A DNA stretch of 64,000 bases from Rhabditophanes sp. KR3021 (lineage: Eukaryota; Nematoda; Chromadorea; Rhabditida; Alloionematidae). The stretch covers positions 6,386,001 through 6,450,000 of the forward strand of contig CAUJLY010000001.1 in assembly GCA_963281155.1 (NCBI GenBank), read 5' to 3'. Numbering within the stretch: position 1 is the stretch's first letter; each line of letters starts with the position of its first letter. The translations under genes were made by a program, and so were the position numbers. Shown piece after piece: positions 58,310 through 64,000 of this stretch. The notes beneath the pieces were generated by a model, which was not told the DNA's origin, searched no databases, and saw only the letters and a program-made list of their open reading frames with translations.

Positions 58310-59429
58310 AAAAGAAAATATATCATTGTTATTTTACTCAATTATACTAGATTGAACTTTTCGACATTCGTTCAAAAACATGACGGAATTATAAAAGAAT
58401 TGATTGTGATTGATGATGATATTTCATTTGAAAATGAAGATTTAAGAGCCGGTACAAGGGAATTTGCTGGATCATCTAGTAATAAAAATGGCTGGCATAA
58501 TGTCACAAAGATGCTATGCATTCGAAGATAGCGAGACAGGAGTTGATAAACAAGAAACATTAAATTGTTCTGTTTTGATTTATGATATGATTGATATGCT
58601 TTTGTCTTCTATTCGAATTAAAAAAAGATTATAATTCAAAGATATTTTGTTTAAATTAGATGGCTTAAGTTAGTTTGAAACTGGCAAGTCTGCTTTGGGT
58701 AAAGTAAACATTAAAAGGTGGAATATTTTATGGACTATTAATGACGACTTTGAATGCAAATGATTTCAGTGTTTCTGTTCTTGCATTAGAAGATCCGCTT
58801 GGTTGAGTTTTTTAAATGAATGCTCTGAAATCATTCCCTTGAAGAGTGCAATTTATAGAGACTTGGACGTGATTAAAAGACAAAAGTACAAAGTCATTTA
58901 AAATTGAATGAATGTTGTAATGGGAAGTTGAAGACAGTGATTAAAAATGTCTGCATAAAAAAGGTTGAGAACTGTGATGTTTTGAATAAATTAGGTATGC
59001 ATTGTGGAGATGGTGATACCGGAAACACTATTAACATTGGTGCAATGCAAATTAGAAGACGGCAAGCTGAATTTATAAAGTTTGAAAAATTTATTGCGGA
59101 AATATTTGAAGATTACGTTGGTGGAACGTCGGGTGTATTGTGTTTAATTTCGTTAACAAGCGCATGAGATCAAATTAATGACGATATTATGAAGGCTTTT
59201 CAAAAAAGTATTGACAATTATGTAAATACTCTCAAGCGAGAAAGGTAACAAAACCATAGCAGACCCGTTAAGTAGGGGTACAGATGGAGCTAAAGAGTTG
59301 ATTGAAAATGGTAAAAATGCTGATTCGAAAGAAATTTGGATACAGGTTAAAGAATCAATTGATGATGCAATTAAAAACACATCAAGCGTGAGAGCAAAAG
59401 TTGGAACAGCATTATGTACATCAAAATGA
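58310..59429 (+). pseudogene. Dihydroxyacetone kinase (DAK/TKFC) pseudogene
   Basis: Broken pieces occur in the right order for a DAK-type kinase. K-domain parts: NYTRLNF (normally NYTGDRLNF), ELIVIDDDISFENEDLRAGT then REFAGSS, a frame shift, KMAGIMSQRCYAFEDSE, and LMTTLNANDFSVSVLALED. Then a shift to WLSFLNECSEI. L-domain parts: LGMHCGDGDTGNTINIGA (the ATP-site GDGDTG), GGTSGVLCLI, ADPLSRGTDGAKEL and VRAKVGTAL. At least three frameshifts and several stops (e.g. after EDPLG and LTSA) disable it. The family phosphorylates dihydroxyacetone or glyceraldehyde. The frame-rich state suggests fairly recent decay; a working copy is expected elsewhere in the genome. Confidence 0.8.
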
Positions 59430-59659
59430 ATCTGACTCAGGGCATTAGTCGTTGGAATATAGTTCGAAGGAATTATAAACATTTATTTTAAATAAAATTA
59501 ATATGAATTAGTTTAATTTAAATGGTAATTACAAATATTAACTTTAGGTTCCTTACTAAATTCGAGTTTCATTGGAAATAAATTAAGCAAACTGTTATTC
59601 TTATATTTATCAGAATATCCCGATAACACATCTTAATGATTTTTTTACTTTTAAAAAAC

Positions 59660-60250
59660 AGTTTATATTCTTGACGGCAATGCGATTGAGAAAATCATTT
59701 GTACAGTCGAATGTCAAAATTGGACCAGGAAAATCTTAATTTTTGAAAGGATTGGGTACAACAAAAGTTTTTATTCTCAGAACATATACATTGATGTCTC
59801 ATTTTTCAAAAACCATTCATAAACAACAGTACATCCATTCTTAGTTGTTGTTCCAGAACAATATGTGCATCCATCGAGTTTGTTAGTTGAATGTTTTAAT
59901 AGACTCTGCTTAATTCTCATCTGTTCAGTAAAAATGAAATTAGTCGGTAAGGCACTGTCACTGTTTTCATTAAGAAAATGTTATGTTTGTTAATAATTTT
60001 AGGTGCACGGCACCATGTTAAATTAAAACTTTGTTCTAAATGATATGTGTTGCTATGACAATTTCTGTAGTTAGAAAAATCGCTTTGTAAAGTATTTTCT
60101 TTCGATGCAAGAAGTATTATTGTTCGATGAAATTATTCTCCAGATCTAAGTTCCTCTGATCAACATAATAGACACATTAAGCGATTGGTTATTATTGCTA
60201 ACAATTATGTAAAGATTATACAAAAATATAATGATGTTGATGGTGCTAAA
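59660..60250 (+). pseudogene. Further decayed coding fragments, unidentified
   Basis: Plus-strand frame from ~59660 reads VYILDGNAIEKIICTVECQN, WTRKILIFERIGYNKSFYSQ, a stop, then VHPFLVVVPEQYVHPSSLLV; after ~60150 another frame reads SDQHNRHIKRLVIIANNYVK and ends at ~60264. The pieces are protein-like but interrupted. They may come from one gene decayed like the kinase next to it. Not recognised. Confidence 0.3.
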
Positions 60251-60269
60251 ATGAAAGTACTTTGATATC

Positions 60270-61225
60270 CAATTAAAATGTATCCTTCTACAAATACATT
60301 AATCTCGTCGTTGAGGATTTAATAAAAGTATTGCCATAGCAACTTGTAAAATAATTATACCAATCGTCGAGAGGTTTGCACATTGAATTTCTAAAAGTTA
60401 TGTGTGCCAATACACTCTGTAATTAATATACTATGGCTTGATTAATCGAAAGTAATGCATTTTTTAAACAAGTATATAGTACACTTTATTCTAATGATGG
60501 TTCAAAAACTTGATTATCAGGTTCAAGTTTTAAAAGAATAAGTTACGGAATGATAGTATATGGTACTCATAGACAATTTGAATAATTAATTCTAATTTAT
60601 TAATGGTTAATAATTTTTAAAATTAAAAATCTTATAGATAAGAATTGACTGGCATGGCAAGAACTAATATAAAATAGACTGACTTGAAAAAAATGAAAGA
60701 AAGTTTTTAACATACTTGAACTAAGTCTATTGTAAAGATATTATAGCATGGGATTAACTCGGGTAGAGAATGTACTCAAGGGACAATTTGTGTTTATGAA
60801 AAACATAATTTTTATCAATTTAGAAATGTGGTTACTACATTTTATGCAATGTTTCTAAACCAACTTCATCTGTGTTTTAATATTTTAAAATTGAAGTTTT
60901 TCAGGAGTTTCATGGCATTTGAAACATACTAAGAACATTTGTGCATATATTCATTCTTTATGTGTATTCACGTTCTTTGAAAACTGCTCGGTAAATGTTC
61001 AAAAACTTCATCCGTCTATTTCCTTTAAAACCAAATTACATGAGTGTTGTTTTATCTTTCTTATACTCAAAAAGTTGTCGACAATTTTAAGAATATAGGA
61101 AGTGTTAAGATAAACATCAATGACATTGTAAATATTAATTGTTACAACCTTTTAAATCATCATAAATACACAATATGCCACTTGAGTCTTATTTATCAAG
61201 TTCATACAAAATAATATCTTACAAA
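60270..61225. other. Intergenic region
   Basis: About 950 AT-rich bases without a recognised gene, between the decayed fragments and the secreted-protein gene. Confidence 0.35.
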
Positions 61226-61232
61226 TATAAAG
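61226..61232 (+). promoter_or_regulatory. TATA-box-like element
   Basis: TATAAAG 64-70 bases before the ATG at 61296, close to the spacing of the TATA-like site of the gene at 26.7 kb. Confidence 0.4.
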
Positions 61233-61295
61233 AGGTCACCCGATGCATCATAACATTCAATTATATCCATATCATTTAAATAAATATTTGACGAA

Positions 61296-62980
61296 ATGTA
61301 CAATTTACTTTTAATCCTTATTACATTCACTTTATTAGCTGGCGTTAATTCATTGCCAAATACACCTTGCTACGATAGAATTCAAAAATGTGGACTGGAA
61401 ATTCAGGATCTGGAAAGGCAAATCGTAGAAACAAAGAATAAAGCCTTTAAAAAATGTGTCAGAAAATTAACGTATGTCAACATACTTTGATAGTGTTTAC
61501 TCGCCAATTAACTTTTAAATATAATTATTTTTAGATGCTTACAAGAAAGAGCTATTTTCGAAGATTGTTGTATGTTTTTAAATTAAACAAATACTTTCAA
61601 TTGTTGAACCTATTTTTAGATTCTAGATCAATTAAAGCTGTTAGAGCGGATTATTCAAATTATGAAACCATAGATCCTTTGTTCACTGACATTTCAGACA
61701 AGTACAAGCTGCAAACAGAAAGTTGCTTTGCCTCCAATCCTTTTCTAGACTTATTTAAGTCTCATAATGAAGAATATGTCCAAGATGAAGATGCGATTTA
61801 TGCTAGAATTATTTTTTCTACTGAATTCGATGACAAACTGTGGGGATTACCAGAAGCATCGTATTCTCGTTTATACTTAGAAGCTTATGGATCCTGTTTG
61901 ATTAAAGAATTCCCAATTAGAATTTTTGGTGGAGGTGTTAGCAGAATTGTTGACAGTTCAAGTCCATTAATGTAATAATATTGATACTTAATTGACTTTT
62001 TTTGATTTATTTTACAGAAACAATGCGACCACATCTTGTTTATTAACAATAGAAGAAGTTTCTTGCTACAAAAATACACTGTCGCACGATCGGGTTTTTC
62101 AACAAATGATTCATGATAGAGAAGCTACTTTAAGAGTTTGTATAAGAAGGTAAGATATACTGAAGCAAAAAATTAAGTATTTATATAATATTCATATAAT
62201 TTAGTGTTCGTTTACAATCTGAATGCCGATCTAGTGATGGATCAAGAATGAGAGGATGTGTATGTTCTTCAAGGGAAACATTTGAAGAATTATTGTCCAC
62301 AAATTTACTAGAATGTGTTAGAAAAAGTGATATGAGTAATGTCTATAGATTACTAAGCAATAACCGACAGCCACAAGGATTAAATTACCCTCTAAGAGAT
62401 TCTTCAGGTAATGGTAAATTTAATAATACAGTTCAAATTGTTATTGATATTTCACGTTATGTTCTAAGTACTCTTATATAATGTCAATTTAAATGATGTA
62501 AAACATTCCCTAGATTCCTGTTAACAATTATTGACATCTCTCATTTCAATTACTTTTAACTTACTTTCTTTTAAGTGTGTTAACGATCAAATACCTCATC
62601 AAGCATACTCTTTTTAAAATAATTACCCTTAAATCTTCTTATCTTTATCAATCTACTTTTTAGCCTATGACAATAATAATCAAAGAGGAATGCAACCGAT
62701 CACTTCTAATCCTTACACCCAACACCAATTCTCTTCTTCACGTCAAATTAACACTGAAAATAATCAAGCCCCATTTATCACCCAAGGTTCGTTGATAAAC
62801 GGCCAATGTTTGTGTGCTTGTAATGGATCCCCTCGACCATCAACCAATTCAAACTCGAATTATAATCAAAATTTGTACACCCCTACAACTAATTCAGAAA
62901 ATGTATATCAAAGACAGAATAATGGATGGAATTCTCCTCAATTATCACATTCGTTAAGAAGCGGTCGAATTTATAAATAA
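61296..62980 (+). CDS. Secreted Cys-rich protein with Gln/Asn/Ser-rich tail
   Basis: Six exons (61296-61471, 61535-61569, 61620-61971, 62018-62149, 62205-62407, 62664-62980) join in frame to 404 residues. A signal peptide (residues 1-19) precedes a Cys-containing helical region (CYDRIQKCGLEIQDLERQIV..CVRKLTCLQERAIFEDCY), a central domain with scattered Cys (TESCFASNPF, SCLLTIEEVSCYKN, CIRSVRLQSECRS, GCVCSS) and a ~110-residue tail rich in Asn, Gln, Ser and Tyr, interrupted by GQCLCACNGS. Regular Cys pairs suggest a disulfide-bonded extracellular protein; the tail looks disordered. I do not recognise the family. Introns are 46-63 nt except the last (256 nt). Frame is kept across all five junctions. 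Confidence 0.65.
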
Positions 62981-63385
62981 AACGATAATTCGTTAATAAA
63001 AAATAATAAGAGAACATTTTTTTATTTTTATTTGTATTGGAAGACTAATAAAACTTAGTCAACAACATTTATACTATATACAACAATGCTATATAAATAT
63101 AAATTGTCTAGATGTATTATTTATGTTCAAAACAAATAAGTATCTATTGTTTATTTCAAATACGTACAACTTAAAAAAGAAAGATTGGGATCATTATGAT
63201 AGATTAGAAAAATAAAATAAGTAATGTTGATAAATTAATATCCAAATTATACATGAAATAATGGCGGGAAAGAATTGCACACTTTAAGTTAACATAATAT
63301 AAGTTTCTTCGGATAGAGTTTTGTGTAGGTTTATTAAAGTTTCTCCTATTGAGTTAGATCCAATCTGACTAAATTATTCATCGGT
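62981..63385. other. Intergenic region between convergent genes
   Basis: About 400 AT-rich bases carrying the 3' UTRs of the secreted-protein gene (AATAAAAAATAATAA right after its stop) and of the RhoGEF-like gene. Nothing else seen. Confidence 0.4.
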
Positions 63386-64000
63386 TTAGCAAGCTGTTGA
63401 GACACAATCCGCAGATTCACTTATTGTTATTGGTCCCGTTCTCGATTGAATTCCACTGTCTGATATTGAGCGAGTATCAATCATATGATTATTAGTAGTA
63501 GAGATATCCTTATTACTTTCATCTAGAGGCGGAATATGAATACTGGTAACGTGCGTGGAGTTATTGTCGGCGGCATCGCATTTCTCGAATCTTTCCAACT
63601 CTTGGCATTCTTCATTTATTGAGGCAATGCTACTGCGATTTCCATTTGGATCAATCGAACCGTCTTCACAACTAACACGACTAGATGATGTTGATTCAGT
63701 GGAAGCTGTTGATGTCCACGATTGAGGTCTTTTGTTCCGTTGAATTACATTTACATCGAAATAATCTGTCTTAACTGCCAACTCTGGTACCTTGTCATTA
63801 TTTGGATCTTTTTCCAGTGTGCTCGCAATGTGTCTTCTTAGTTTTTGAATCCATTTCATTCGGGCAGTATCTTCAGCTATAAATACGGCAAATCCATCAG
63901 CCTTGCTTTCATCCCAGATTTCAAATTTATCCGAACCAGCTTTACTCAATTCAGAAAAGCCTAAACAATTGATAGGCAAACAAACTTTGTGTTCATAATA
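63386..64000 (-). CDS. C-terminal PH part of a Dbl-family RhoGEF (5' end outside window)
   Basis: The frame is open to the right edge, giving 204 residues. The first ~70 read as the second half of a PH domain: INCLGFSE, then DKFEIWDESKADGFAVFIAE and ARMKWIQKLRRHIAS with the invariant Trp of the last helix. The 'FEIW....' strand followed by 'W...IR..L..QL' is typical of PH domains that follow DH domains in the MCF2/DBS group of Rho guanine-nucleotide exchange factors. The remaining ~130 residues are a Ser/Thr/Asp-rich, disordered tail, probably phosphorylated. The DH domain would lie outside the window. PH-domain call is firm, GEF subgroup is inferred. Confidence 0.7.
   Translation of the reverse strand, partial: YYEHKVCLPINCLGFSELSKAGSDKFEIWDESKADGFAVFIAEDTARMKWIQKLRRHIASTLEKDPNNDKVPELAVKTDYFDVNVIQRNKRPQSWTSTASTESTSSSRVSCEDGSIDPNGNRSSIASINEECQELERFEKCDAADNNSTHVTSIHIPPLDESNKDISTTNNHMIDTRSISDSGIQSRTGPITISESADCVSTAC

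Noticed and set aside
1..64000. tRNA, rRNA, spliced-leader RNA genes
   Set aside because: Looked for TTCGA-type B boxes and for the SL1-type AATTACCCAAG core; only chance partial matches (e.g. AATTACCCACG near 11015) were found.

Overview
The window is AT-rich eukaryotic DNA from a nematode. The signs are nematode-restricted families (a major-sperm-protein/SSP-type protein at 48.6 kb, a T20D4.11-like secreted protein at 34.9 kb, a CUB-repeat membrane protein at 1.6 kb), very short introns (mostly 35-60 nt) whose 3' splice sites usually read TTTTAG or TTTTTAG, and compact genes on both strands. No species can be named from sequence alone. The gene style and AT richness would fit a clade IV (tylenchine/panagrolaimid-like) nematode, but that is inference.

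Layout. 0-9.6 kb: the tail of an unknown gene, a BTB protein, a four-CUB type I membrane protein, a secreted IgGFc-binding-like protein, then two minus-strand nuclear genes (an unrecognised Ser/Asn-rich protein with a helical domain, and a GMEB-type SAND-domain protein). 9.6-23.8 kb: about 14 kb with no convincing gene. 23.8-29 kb: a small protein ending in a CaaX-like box, an F-box protein, a secreted protein built on 99-bp/33-residue (3 x 11) helical repeats, and a decayed hAT transposase next to a Tigger/pogo-like terminal sequence. 29.4-38.1 kb: GNA1 acetyltransferase, a mucin-like membrane protein, a TraB-family protein, a T20D4.11-like secreted protein and an ASPSCR1/TUG (UBX) protein. 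38.2-41.3 kb: GOLPH3 and PLEKHD1 orthologues on the minus strand, 63 bp apart, with a splice-acceptor-like site between them. 41.4-47.3 kb: a 1,855-residue double M1 aminopeptidase whose second unit has lost its catalytic residues. 47.7-53.5 kb: a small membrane protein, the SSP-type sperm protein, a mucin/TSP1 protein and an acid-sphingomyelinase-like phosphodiesterase. 53.5-61 kb: a long gene-poor stretch, a PPxY-bearing type I membrane protein, and a cluster of decayed genes including a dihydroxyacetone-kinase pseudogene. 61.3-64 kb: a secreted Cys-rich protein and the C-terminal PH part of a Dbl-family RhoGEF that runs off the window.

How they work together: there is no single pathway. 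About half of the genes encode secreted or surface proteins, many of them nematode-expanded families. The housekeeping genes form a small Golgi/membrane-traffic group (ASPSCR1, GOLPH3, PLEKHD1). Multi-exon models were assembled by hand from splice sites with reading-frame checks; exon borders should be good to a base or two, but none is confirmed by RNA data.
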